A stretch of 30,122 bases of DNA from an uncultured Eggerthellaceae bacterium (GTDB lineage: Bacteria > Actinomycetota > Coriobacteriia > Coriobacteriales > Eggerthellaceae): NCBI GenBank assembly GCA_934623455.1, contig CAKTVK010000017.1, positions 1-30,122 on the forward strand, written 5' to 3'. Each line of letters starts with the position of its first letter. Within the stretch, counting starts at the first letter, position 1. The notes under the pieces were generated by a model. The model worked only from the letters and a program-made list of their open reading frames with translations, searched no databases and was not told the origin of the DNA. This document shows positions 7,835 through 15,139 of this stretch, piece by piece. The position numbers and the translations under genes were made by a program.

Positions 7835-8920
7835 CTACCTTTCCGTGCAGCTAATGCAAGGGTCGATGGTCAGAAGAATGTTGCTCACATCGGCAAGATC
7901 GCAACCCTCAAGCGCCTTCACCATACCGGCAAGGTTCACCGATGTAGGTGTGCGCATGCGAACGCGGTCAAGATACTTGGAATCATTGCCGCGAACGTAA
8001 TAGAAGCATTCGCCACGAGGCTGTTCCAAAGAGTTCGTTGCTTCACCAACAGGAGCATTGCCCTTAACCGGCACTGCGATATCGCCACTAGGAATCTGAG
8101 CAGCCATTTCCTTGATGATATCGATGGATTGCAAAACCTCGGCAGTGCGAACTTCAACACGACCATAGCAGTCGCCCGACGTAGCTGTAATGGGTTGGAA
8201 GTCGGTAAGGTACGCGTAAGCGCCGTTGCCCTGCATGCGCATATCTTGCGGAACATTGGAGGCACGAACAAACGGGCCAACCATGCTCAACGCACGAGCA
8301 TCTTCGGTGCTAATGTAGCCAACGCCCTGCAGACGATTGCGAACAGAAGAATCGTTCAAGAACGTCTTACGGATCTGAGCGTATTCGTCCTTGATGCCAT
8401 CGAGCGTGGAAATCATCTCATCGAATTGGTCTTTCGTAATGTCGCGCACCACGCCACCGACCTTCACGGCAGAGAAAATAACGCGACCGCCCGTGGTCTT
8501 CTCGAAAATGGTAAGCACGCGCTCGCGTAAGCGCCAGCAATGCATGAACAAGCTTTCGTAGCCGAAAGCATCGGCAGCAAGACCCAGCCATAAAATATGA
8601 GAATGCACACGAGAAAGCTCGTGCCAGATCACGCGCAAGAACTTCGCGCGCTCAGGAACTTCCACGCCCATCAGGGACTCAACGGTCTCGGCATAGCCGT
8701 AAGAATGACCGAACGAGCAAATGCCGCAAATACGCTCGGCAACGTAGATGAACTGGTTATAGTCGCGCGTTTCGGTCAGCTTCTCAAGACCACGATGAAC
8801 GAAGCCGATCTGCGGAATTGCCTCTACGACCTTTTCGTCTTCCACAACCAAATCAAGATGAAGCGGTTCAGGAAGAACAGGATGCTGCGGGCCAAAGGGA
8901 ATTACGGTTTTCTGGCTCAT
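7835..8920 (-). CDS. echE: Ech [NiFe] hydrogenase large (catalytic) subunit EchE
   Basis: This is the NiFe-centre subunit of a group 4 energy-converting hydrogenase, reducing protons to H2 with ferredoxin electrons, or the reverse. Both metal-ligand pairs are intact: Cys65 and Cys68 in RICGICSFGH (residues 63-72) and Cys355 and Cys358 in the C-terminal DPCISCTER. This separates it from NuoD of complex I, which has lost these cysteines. The 361 residues end three positions after the last ligand Cys. There is therefore no C-terminal extension of the kind maturation proteases remove, as reported for some Ech and CooH subunits. Hyp maturation genes are not in this window. The start is ATG at 8920 with an AAGGAAGGTG box lying over the end of echD, two bases after its stop. 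Confidence 0.95.
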   Translation of the reverse strand: MSQKTVIPFGPQHPVLPEPLHLDLVVEDEKVVEAIPQIGFVHRGLEKLTETRDYNQFIYVAERICGICSFGHSYGYAETVESLMGVEVPERAKFLRVIWHELSRVHSHILWLGLAADAFGYESLFMHCWRLRERVLTIFEKTTGGRVIFSAVKVGGVVRDITKDQFDEMISTLDGIKDEYAQIRKTFLNDSSVRNRLQGVGYISTEDARALSMVGPFVRASNVPQDMRMQGNGAYAYLTDFQPITATSGDCYGRVEVRTAEVLQSIDIIKEMAAQIPSGDIAVPVKGNAPVGEATNSLEQPRGECFYYVRGNDSKYLDRVRMRTPTSVNLAGMVKALEGCDLADVSNILLTIDPCISCTER

Positions 8921-8922
8921 TC

Positions 8923-9504
8923 CTATTCACCTTCCTTCTGGGCAGCTGCAGCTTTCGCAGCCTTCGCGGCCATAGCGGCGCGAACCTTCGCAGCTTTTTC
9001 GGGATCCATTGCAGCAAGTTTCGCTTCAAGCTCAGCATCGGCGGAAGCATTGGCAGCCGGAGCAGCTCCGCCGGCAGCTTCTTTCGCTGCCTTTGCGGCT
9101 TTCGCGGCAGCAACCTTCGCAGCTTTATCGCGCGCAGCCTTCTGCTCGGGAGAAAGAATGGACATCGGGGTCGTTGCCTTGATGTTGTAGAAATGACCCT
9201 GGAAGTCAATCGCAATGCCTTCGATGTTCGCACCGAAAAGATCATGCGCTTCATTCTCGAAAACAAATGCCGCAAGGAAGTTATTCGTAACGGACGGAAT
9301 CACATCCTTCGAGGTCAACCCCTCGATTTTGTAGTTCTTCAGAACAATGTCATCTTCCATCCAGGAATAAATGGCATCGAACACACCATCATCGGTGCAT
9401 ACGCAATGCATCTGCACGAAACGCGCGCCAGAAGCCTTCTTGGCATCAGACAATGCGGGCAGCTCGCTCAGTGCAATTACATGCATTTCAGTTTGCAAGG
9501 CCAT
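8923..9504 (-). CDS. echD: Ech hydrogenase subunit EchD (NuoC-like) with Ala/Lys-rich tail
   Basis: This is the hydrophilic subunit of the Ech connecting module, related to NuoC. The NuoC-like part covers about residues 1-117 and includes the ENEAHDLFG motif (84-91), equivalent to the 30-kDa-subunit signature. The remaining 76 residues (118-193) are almost only Ala, Lys and Glu, with Gly/Pro in the middle. They contain two imperfect copies of a 25-residue block, at 118-142 and 167-191, predicted helical and basic. Such a tail is not part of the EchD core I know. The ATG at 9504 was chosen because GGGAGGAG lies 5 bases upstream, right at the echC stop. It sits in the operon with 2-base gaps on both sides. 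Confidence 0.88.
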   Translation of the reverse strand: MALQTEMHVIALSELPALSDAKKASGARFVQMHCVCTDDGVFDAIYSWMEDDIVLKNYKIEGLTSKDVIPSVTNNFLAAFVFENEAHDLFGANIEGIAIDFQGHFYNIKATTPMSILSPEQKAARDKAAKVAAAKAAKAAKEAAGGAAPAANASADAELEAKLAAMDPEKAAKVRAAMAAKAAKAAAAQKEGE

Positions 9505-9506
9505 GG

Positions 9507-9953
9507 TTACTCCTCCCCTCTTTCTTTCGGAGCGCAACCCTTTGCCTTTTCCTCCAGAATGCCCACCGCTTCAACAACGGCATCGATAAGAGCTTCCGGA
9601 CGAACAGCGCAGCCAGGTGCGTATACATCAACGGGAATCGCCTTGTCAACGCCACCAATAACGTTGTAGCAATCGGCAAATACGCCGCCAGAGCAAGCGC
9701 AAATGCCGCAGGCGATAACAACTTTCGGTTCAACCATTTGATTGTAGATTTCCTGAACAACAGAGATATTCTGCTCGTTCACGCTGCCGGTCACCAAAAA
9801 GATGTCGGCATGCTTAGGATTGCCCGTGTTGATTACACCGAAGCGCTCGGCGTCAAAGCCCGGGCACAGGGTTGCCAACACTTCAATGTCGCAACCATTG
9901 CAGCTTGAGCCGTCGTAATGGATGACCCAAGGAGATTTCGAAGCAAAAGCCAT
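9507..9953 (-). CDS. echC: Ech hydrogenase small subunit EchC (NuoB-like)
   Basis: This subunit carries the proximal [4Fe-4S] cluster that hands electrons to the NiFe site. The 148-residue protein has the four expected ligands of the NuoB/hydrogenase small subunit family: Cys18 and Cys21 (SCNGCD), Cys85 in the GICACSGG segment and Cys115 in YAPGC. It is shorter than classical hydrogenase small subunits, as normal for group 4. The start is ATG at 9953, with GAAGGGG eight bases upstream. Sequence 5' of it in the same frame is the tail of echB read out of frame. Gap to echB is 16 bases and to echD 2 bases. Confidence 0.93.
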   Translation of the reverse strand: MAFASKSPWVIHYDGSSCNGCDIEVLATLCPGFDAERFGVINTGNPKHADIFLVTGSVNEQNISVVQEIYNQMVEPKVVIACGICACSGGVFADCYNVIGGVDKAIPVDVYAPGCAVRPEALIDAVVEAVGILEEKAKGCAPKERGEE

Positions 9954-9969
9954 TCGATCAACCCCTTCT

Positions 9970-10845
9970 CTACAGGAACAACAGGACGGCGAAGTTAATG
10001 CCACCCGTAACAAGAGCCACAACCCATGCGGACTTCAACATTGCCTGCCACTTCACGCGGGCGAAGTTGTTGTCGATAAGGATTTCCAGGAAGAACGTCA
10101 AAAGAGCAACCACAATGGCCAAGATGATGGACAAGGGATTATCCCACACGAAGAACATGCCAACCCAGCCCAAGAACAGCACGTTTTCAACCCAGTGCAT
10201 AATCTCGACTTTCGCCAATGTGGGGCCGCTCATTTCGGTGGTTACACCGCGAACGATTTCCTGATGCGCATGATGCGACATAGAAATATCAAACGGGGAT
10301 TTACGCAACTTGATGGTCAGCACGAACAGCAGGCCAATGAAAATCAACCACGCACGGCAGATAATCGGTGTCTCAATGCCGAACAAGTCGCTCACGTTGA
10401 ACGAACCAGCGGCCATGAATACGCCCACGCCCAGGATCAAAACCATAGGCTCGTATGACATGACCTGGATGATTTCGCGTCCTGCACCAACTTCGGCATA
10501 AGGAGAACGAGAGCTGTAAGCAGCAATGATGAAGAACAGACCACCCATGGTGACCAAGAAGATGCTCAACAAGATGTTACCGCCGGAATAGAAGATGCCG
10601 CCAGCAACAATCGCAAATCCCAAGGCTGCGCTGATGTAAACAGCTTCTGCGCTGTTGGTGGAAACGTTGTCCTTGCCCAACAGCTTGCGCACATCGTAAT
10701 ACGGCTGAAGGATGCTCGGTCCTACGCGGCCCTGCATGCGGGCAGAGATAACACGGTCAAGGCCGCTGAGCAGGCAACCCAGAACGGGGGCAAGAATAGC
10801 GAACGCAATGATGCCAATAACGTTAGCGAGCAAAGGCATAGCCAT
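9970..10845 (-). CDS. echB: Ech hydrogenase membrane subunit EchB (NuoH-like)
   Basis: This integral membrane subunit anchors the hydrogenase module and joins it to the ion-pumping arm, related to NuoH of complex I. The 291 residues form about eight hydrophobic helices. The conserved cytoplasmic loops are visible: an R-x-Q-x-R-x-G-P segment near residues 36-43 (RMQGRVGPS) followed by a YYDVRKL stretch, and a loop with SPYAEVGAGRE near residue 113. Acidic and Arg residues within these loops are the usual coupling positions in this family. The ATG at 10845 has AGGGGTG upstream and lies 15 bases after the echA stop. Confidence 0.92.
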   Translation of the reverse strand: MAMPLLANVIGIIAFAILAPVLGCLLSGLDRVISARMQGRVGPSILQPYYDVRKLLGKDNVSTNSAEAVYISAALGFAIVAGGIFYSGGNILLSIFLVTMGGLFFIIAAYSSRSPYAEVGAGREIIQVMSYEPMVLILGVGVFMAAGSFNVSDLFGIETPIICRAWLIFIGLLFVLTIKLRKSPFDISMSHHAHQEIVRGVTTEMSGPTLAKVEIMHWVENVLFLGWVGMFFVWDNPLSIILAIVVALLTFFLEILIDNNFARVKWQAMLKSAWVVALVTGGINFAVLLFL

Positions 10846-10860
10846 GATTTCACCCCTTTC

Positions 10861-12786
10861 TTAGAAGCCCAAAGGGCTCAGAACGGACATTACAAAACAA
10901 GCAATAATTAGCACCGTGCAGAAAATAGTGGAGAAGCCGTTGAGCTTTGCTTCGCCAAACCAATCCGTCAGATACCAGTTACGCGCCGTTGCTGCGGATA
11001 CGCCCGACAAAGCGTTCGTGAACTCGCGCTTTTCGTTATCCACGCTGATGCCGGCAAGGTACACATCAACTTTACGCGCCTTAGAACGACCAGGGCCGGC
11101 AATGAGAACGATGAATACCAGCACGGTAAGAATAGCGGCAATCACCATGTTGTCATCGGTCAGAGCCTGCGGGGCAATCACGGATACGATGCCCGCGCTT
11201 GCAATGTACGGCTCAATGATGTACTCGGAGATAACCGGCATCAAAACGCAGCAGATGAAGATGAGCGTTGTCATAAGCAGCAGCGCGATCCATTCGGACT
11301 TGTGCACCGTTTTCTCCACGTTTTCTGTGGACTGAGCGATACCGGCCAGCTTGCCAATCCACTTTGCCCAGAACATAAACGTGGCAGCAGAACCAAATGC
11401 AAGGATCAGCAGCAAAACGATATTTTTCGTTTCTGCGAAGGACACCAAAGCGCCCCATTTTGCCATAAGCATGCCCAAAGGAGCAATGAACATGCACATA
11501 ATGCCAATCATCATCAGACGGGCAAGATGCGGCATGCGCTCGAATAGCAGGTCCATGGACTCGATGTCGCGGCTTCCAATGTGGTGCTCTGCGGTACCCA
11601 CGCACAGGAACAGCAGTGATTTTGCAGCAGCATGGAACAAGATCAGGAACGTGGCGGCCCAAATTGCCTCGGCGGTGCCAACGCCCGCGCAAGCAGTGAT
11701 CAGGCCCAGGTTCGCGATGGTGGAATACGCCAGAACGCGCTTAGCATTGCTCTGGGAAATTGCCATAAGCGAGCAGAACAGGAACGTGAAGCCGCCCACC
11801 AGGATAACCATGGTGGAAGCAGAAAGGCATACAGCGAAAATCGGTGCCAGTTTGACCAGCAAGAACACGCCCGCCTTGACCATGGTGGAAGAGTGAAGCA
11901 GCGCGCTGGTGGGAGTGGGTGCAACCATAGCGCCCAAAAGCCAAGTGTGGAACGGCATCTGAGCTGCCTTCGTCAGACCAGCGAACGCCAGGCAGATTGC
12001 CGGAATCGCTACCAGATTGGGGTTCGCAACGCCAAATGCCAAGAACGCATCGAAAGACAGCGTATTGAAATTCACTACCGTGAAATACATGCCAACCAAG
12101 AACGCAATGCCACCCAGCAAGTTCATGATGATCTGACGGAACGAATTGCGGATTGCCTCTTCGGTCCTGGTGAAACCGATAAGCAGGAAGGAGCAAACCG
12201 TGGTTACTTCCCAACCGGTGAACATCCACAGCATATTGTTGGAACATACGATAAGGAACATCGCCGAAAGGAAGATAAACATCAGCGCGAAGAAGTACGG
12301 ACGACGGTCCTTTGCTCCCTCGGGCTCGTGATGCTGGAAGTCTTCCATATAGCCCAGAGCGTACACGCAGATGCCAGAGCCAATGATACCAATGATCAGC
12401 GCCATAAGGATAATCAGAGGATCAACAACAAGACCTGCGGTTACCTGGATTCCGTGAGCCATGCCCAGTTCAAAAGCAAGCGCGCCGGCAACTTGGATCA
12501 ATGCCAAGACGCCAGCAAGAATGTTTTTGTACTTGATCGCAAAGCCGAGAATGATAATGGCGATAATAACGCCAATGCCCGTGCAAATCGTATCCACAAC
12601 AGCCGAGCTGTATGTGATTAACTGATGCGAAGAGCCCAGGTTGAGCGCCGCGAATGCGATGGATGCAACAGCAATTGCCGCAGCTGAAACATACACGATT
12701 CCTTTGCGGGCGCCGTTTCCCTTAACCACGGCAAGCAAAGCCGCCGCAACCAAAGGGAACAGTACGAGAAAGCCAATGAGTGTCAC
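10861..12786 (-). CDS. echA: Ech hydrogenase antiporter-like subunit EchA (NuoL-like)
   Basis: This is the large ion-translocating subunit, homologous to NuoL and Mrp antiporter subunits. The 641 residues hold about fourteen to sixteen hydrophobic helices. The proton_antipo_M core is marked by the AGLTKAAQMPFHTWLLGAMVAP type motif and a following HSSTMVKAG segment, where the Lys residues act in ion transfer. A hydrophilic segment near residues 575-600 precedes the last helix. I set the start at GTG 12786: AAGGAGA lies six bases upstream, and the alternative GTG 42 bases earlier has no such box. It is the first gene of the operon and faces the WYL regulator across 449 bases. Whether H+ or Na+ is moved cannot be read from the sequence. 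Confidence 0.92.
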   Translation of the reverse strand: MTLIGFLVLFPLVAAALLAVVKGNGARKGIVYVSAAAIAVASIAFAALNLGSSHQLITYSSAVVDTICTGIGVIIAIIILGFAIKYKNILAGVLALIQVAGALAFELGMAHGIQVTAGLVVDPLIILMALIIGIIGSGICVYALGYMEDFQHHEPEGAKDRRPYFFALMFIFLSAMFLIVCSNNMLWMFTGWEVTTVCSFLLIGFTRTEEAIRNSFRQIIMNLLGGIAFLVGMYFTVVNFNTLSFDAFLAFGVANPNLVAIPAICLAFAGLTKAAQMPFHTWLLGAMVAPTPTSALLHSSTMVKAGVFLLVKLAPIFAVCLSASTMVILVGGFTFLFCSLMAISQSNAKRVLAYSTIANLGLITACAGVGTAEAIWAATFLILFHAAAKSLLFLCVGTAEHHIGSRDIESMDLLFERMPHLARLMMIGIMCMFIAPLGMLMAKWGALVSFAETKNIVLLLILAFGSAATFMFWAKWIGKLAGIAQSTENVEKTVHKSEWIALLLMTTLIFICCVLMPVISEYIIEPYIASAGIVSVIAPQALTDDNMVIAAILTVLVFIVLIAGPGRSKARKVDVYLAGISVDNEKREFTNALSGVSAATARNWYLTDWFGEAKLNGFSTIFCTVLIIACFVMSVLSPLGF

Positions 12787-13166
12787 AGCGATTCTCCTTC
12801 TCCCAACGAATACGATGTGCTTTTGCACGCGCTCAGCTTACCAAAGTTACAGGTATGTTACGGGGCATATCGGCAAAGAATAGACAACCGAAGGGTAAAA
12901 GGAATGCAATTATGGTCAAAATAAGCCAATTGCGGCAGATTTCGTACCGTTTGGGGATACGACTTCGAAAACCCACAAAGAAGTCACAGCTTCAACAAAG
13001 AACAACCACAAACGCAATTCAGAGCCTTGCCGCAGAACCGGTGAAGCCCCAGCGCCCCCGCTTTGTCAACTTCTTTTGAGCCTTGTGCCCTGCGTTGTTC
13101 CCTGCGCCTGACGGTTCCAGCATGCAAAAGCGCATTTCCTGTCACATCAATGGGACACCCATCAGG

Positions 13167-13181
13167 TGAAAAAGCTTTTCA
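13167..13181. promoter_or_regulatory. Operator-like inverted repeat overlapping the WYL gene promoter
   Basis: TGAAAA-AGC-TTTTCA is a perfect 6-3-6 inverted repeat that covers the proposed -35 element. Its place suits autorepression by the encoded regulator. No experimental support can be seen. Confidence 0.4.
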
Positions 13182-13204
13182 AGCGAGTCTTTAAGAAGTA
13201 AAAT
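13176..13204 (+). promoter_or_regulatory. Putative sigma-70 promoter of the WYL regulator
   Basis: TTTTCA (13176-13181), a 17-base spacer and TAAAAT (13199-13204). A start near 13211 leaves a short leader that contains AGGAGG at 13226-13231. The -35 is a weak match, four of six. Confidence 0.45.
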
Positions 13205-13235
13205 ATACCATATGCTGCGAAAGATAGGAGGCATC

Positions 13236-14216
13236 ATGTCCGGTATGGCAAATGGAAAGCTGCGCATTCTTTATGTCATGCGCATGCTGCAAGAAGAAAC
13301 CGATTCCGAAAAAGGACTGTCCATGACAGCCATTATCCAACGTCTCGCCGACTTTGGACTAACGGTCGATCGCAAAACCATTTATACCGATCTTGATACA
13401 CTACGCGATTTCGGAATTAAAATCGACACTGCGCAGCGCAATCCTGTTGAATATTACATCGAAAATCGTGACTTTGACCTGGATGAACTCATGCTTATGG
13501 TCGATGCCATACAAAGCTGCCGTTTCATCACGCAATCGCAATGCGAACGCATCTCACGCAATATCCGCTTGCTTGCAACCGACTACCAGCGGGAAAAGCT
13601 GGCGCGCCGCATCCATGTGGACGGTCGCGTAAAAGGCCGGGGCGATAAAACGTTCGAAAGCATTGATGCCATCCATGAAGCAATGCGCCTGAAGCGCAAA
13701 ATCCGCTTCACGTACTGGAAGATTGGTCCCGATGGCGAGATGCACATTCAGCACGATGGAAAACCCTACGAAGTAACTCCCGTTCGCGTATCGTACAGCA
13801 ACGATTTCTACTATCTTACTGCCTGGAGCGATTCGCACGAAGCCATGACGGAGTATCGCATTGACCGCATGCGCAACGTTGCGTCTTCAGAAGAAAAAGC
13901 CACGCACAACGCTGAAATCAGCAACCATGAATTCAAAGTGCGCGATTCTCAATATTTCGGCAGGTTTGATGGCGAACTCGCAAAAGTCACGTTCGCCGTT
14001 GACCAGGACATGCTTGGCGCTGTCTATGATCGATTCGGGAAAGACGCCGAAATCGAAGAAGATAAAGAAGGCAGATGCATTGCGCGCGCCTATGTGCGCG
14101 TGAGCCCCCAGTTTTTCGGATGGGTTGCCGGTCTAGACGGTAAGGTCCGCATCGATAAGCCAACGAAGCTTAAAGACGAATACCACGATTACCTGCGCAA
14201 ACTCATTGCCGATTAA
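13236..14216 (+). CDS. HTH/WYL-domain transcriptional regulator
   Basis: This is a 326-residue cytoplasmic DNA-binding regulator. A winged helix-turn-helix lies at about residues 8-65, with a DRKTIYTDLDTLRD recognition region. A WYL domain follows at about 155-215 (RFTYWKIG, then YYLTAW and EYRIDRM), then a C-terminal extension to the end. WYL domains bind small ligands or nucleic acid and switch the regulator. The AGGAGG four bases upstream points to the ATG at 13236; an ATG 24 bases earlier and one 9 bases later are possible alternatives. It is divergent from echA, so control of the ech operon is plausible but unproven. Its own promoter and terminator make it a single-gene unit. Confidence 0.88.
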   Translation: MSGMANGKLRILYVMRMLQEETDSEKGLSMTAIIQRLADFGLTVDRKTIYTDLDTLRDFGIKIDTAQRNPVEYYIENRDFDLDELMLMVDAIQSCRFITQSQCERISRNIRLLATDYQREKLARRIHVDGRVKGRGDKTFESIDAIHEAMRLKRKIRFTYWKIGPDGEMHIQHDGKPYEVTPVRVSYSNDFYYLTAWSDSHEAMTEYRIDRMRNVASSEEKATHNAEISNHEFKVRDSQYFGRFDGELAKVTFAVDQDMLGAVYDRFGKDAEIEEDKEGRCIARAYVRVSPQFFGWVAGLDGKVRIDKPTKLKDEYHDYLRKLIAD

Positions 14217-14234
14217 GCTGATACAGTCTTCCGC

Positions 14235-14278
14235 ACGAAGGGCGTGTCTCCACACAAGAGGCACGCCCTTCGTTTTTT
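14235..14278 (+). terminator. Rho-independent terminator after the WYL gene
   Basis: ACGAAGGGCGTG (14235-14246) pairs perfectly with CACGCCCTTCGT (14262-14273), a 12-bp stem with a 15-base loop, followed by a run of six T. It lies 19 bases after the WYL stop. Confidence 0.92.
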
Positions 14279-14322
14279 CCAAGCTTAAAAAAGAACAACA
14301 AGCCCTTGAGCTACAAGAAGCT

Positions 14323-14763
14323 TCAGAGCAACAGCCCTTCGGCTCGTACGCCGTTTGGTACCCTTACCCACTGCCAGCATTTCTCGTTGCATTCATCTGG
14401 ATCGCGCGATACATTAATGCGTCTATGCTGGTCAAGAGCACCGCGCCAAGCGCAAATGCCTTCTGCGGCATGACGAACCACTAAATCATACGTTTCAAAG
14501 CGATATAAGACCAAATCGACATCGGCCCATGCGTCCTGGTAGCAATCCCAGACACGCCAGCTTTCGATATAGTCTTCGCTTGAAAGCAAGGTATCCAAAT
14601 CCGCTTCGATGCCTGCCGCGCATTCTACAGATTCAAAGGCAGTGAAGCTCTCGCTTAGTATAAGCCTATCGTCACAGGAGAATACGGGGCCGGCATTGCA
14701 AACCCGGGGCACAGAACCACTCTTGCTCGTGGACCCATACAGCATATTTGCGTAGTCGGTCAT
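14323..14763 (-). CDS. Hypothetical protein, 146 residues, Cys- and Trp-containing
   Basis: I do not recognise this gene. The product is acidic and soluble, with no signal peptide or membrane helix. It has seven Cys (22, 30, 48, 74, 104, 125, 129) and a Trp/Asp-rich middle (about 69-83) but no standard metal-binding spacing apart from the Cys125-x3-Cys129 pair. I place the start at ATG 14763, with AGGAGA nine bases upstream. The same frame stays open to 14991, but that part crosses the tRNA-Pro gene and its terminator, so it is not coding. The tRNA terminator isolates it from upstream transcription, so it must have its own promoter. The opposite strand ends at the WYL terminator. It may be a lineage-specific gene. 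Confidence 0.65.
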   Translation of the reverse strand: MTDYANMLYGSTSKSGSVPRVCNAGPVFSCDDRLILSESFTAFESVECAAGIEADLDTLLSSEDYIESWRVWDCYQDAWADVDLVLYRFETYDLVVRHAAEGICAWRGALDQHRRINVSRDPDECNEKCWQWVRVPNGVRAEGLLL

Positions 14764-14886
14764 TTCCCTACATCTCCTTTCACCGCGATTTCCTATTGTT
14801 GTCGCCATGATAGTCCATGCAGTTTCGCAGCATGGGCACTCTATGGGACACCCGCAAAAAAATTTCTTTTCGCATATTCCACGACA

Positions 14887-14920
14887 AAAGAAAAAAGGCC
14901 AGAAGTCTAAGCTTCTGACC
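14887..14920 (-). terminator. Rho-independent terminator after tRNA-Pro
   Basis: On the minus strand GGTCAGAAG (14920-14912) pairs with CTTCTGGCC (14905-14897), with a single G-U pair, around a 6-base loop. It is followed by six T and then further T-rich sequence. It begins about 10 bases after the tRNA 3' end. Confidence 0.88.
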
Positions 14921-14930
14921 TGCAAATTCA

Positions 14931-15007
<77 letters not shown>

Positions 15008-15025
15008 TTGCAAAACAGCTTACTT

Positions 15026-15054
15026 ATAATAAGCATTACATCGAAATAAATCAA
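15026..15054 (-). promoter_or_regulatory. Promoter of tRNA-Pro
   Basis: On the minus strand TTGATT (15054-15049), a 17-base spacer, and TATTAT (15031-15026), five of six consensus bases. The surrounding DNA is A/T-rich. The predicted start lies about 10 bases before the mature tRNA 5' end. Confidence 0.65.
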
Positions 15055-15139
15055 GCTCATTTTTGAAAAAGTTTGACTTTTTCTTTCGCTACGCATCAAA
15101 GAAAAGCTCCACATGCGCGATCGAACATCAATCAAAACG

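Larger units (their letters stand above)
12787..13235. other. 449-bp divergent intergenic region between ech operon and WYL regulator
   Basis: No gene is convincing here. On the plus side there is a promoter and an operator-like inverted repeat close to the WYL start. A perfect inverted repeat ATGGG-ACA-CCCAT lies at 13150-13162. On the ech side I find no strong -10/-35 pair, only isolated hexamers (for example TTGACC on the minus strand near 12919). GCAATT and AATTGC form an inverted pair 16 bases apart near 12904-12931. The length suggests regulatory DNA for both directions. Confidence 0.5.

Noticed and set aside
12912..13079. 55-codon basic peptide frame in the ech/WYL spacer with AAAGGA upstream
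   Set aside because: No promoter, no recognisable similarity, and the frame simply stays open from a longer shadow of echA; could be chance.
15065..15083. GAAAAAG-N5-CTTTTTC inverted repeat after serA
   Set aside because: Nearly all A/T stem with no T-run after it on the minus strand; too weak to call a terminator.
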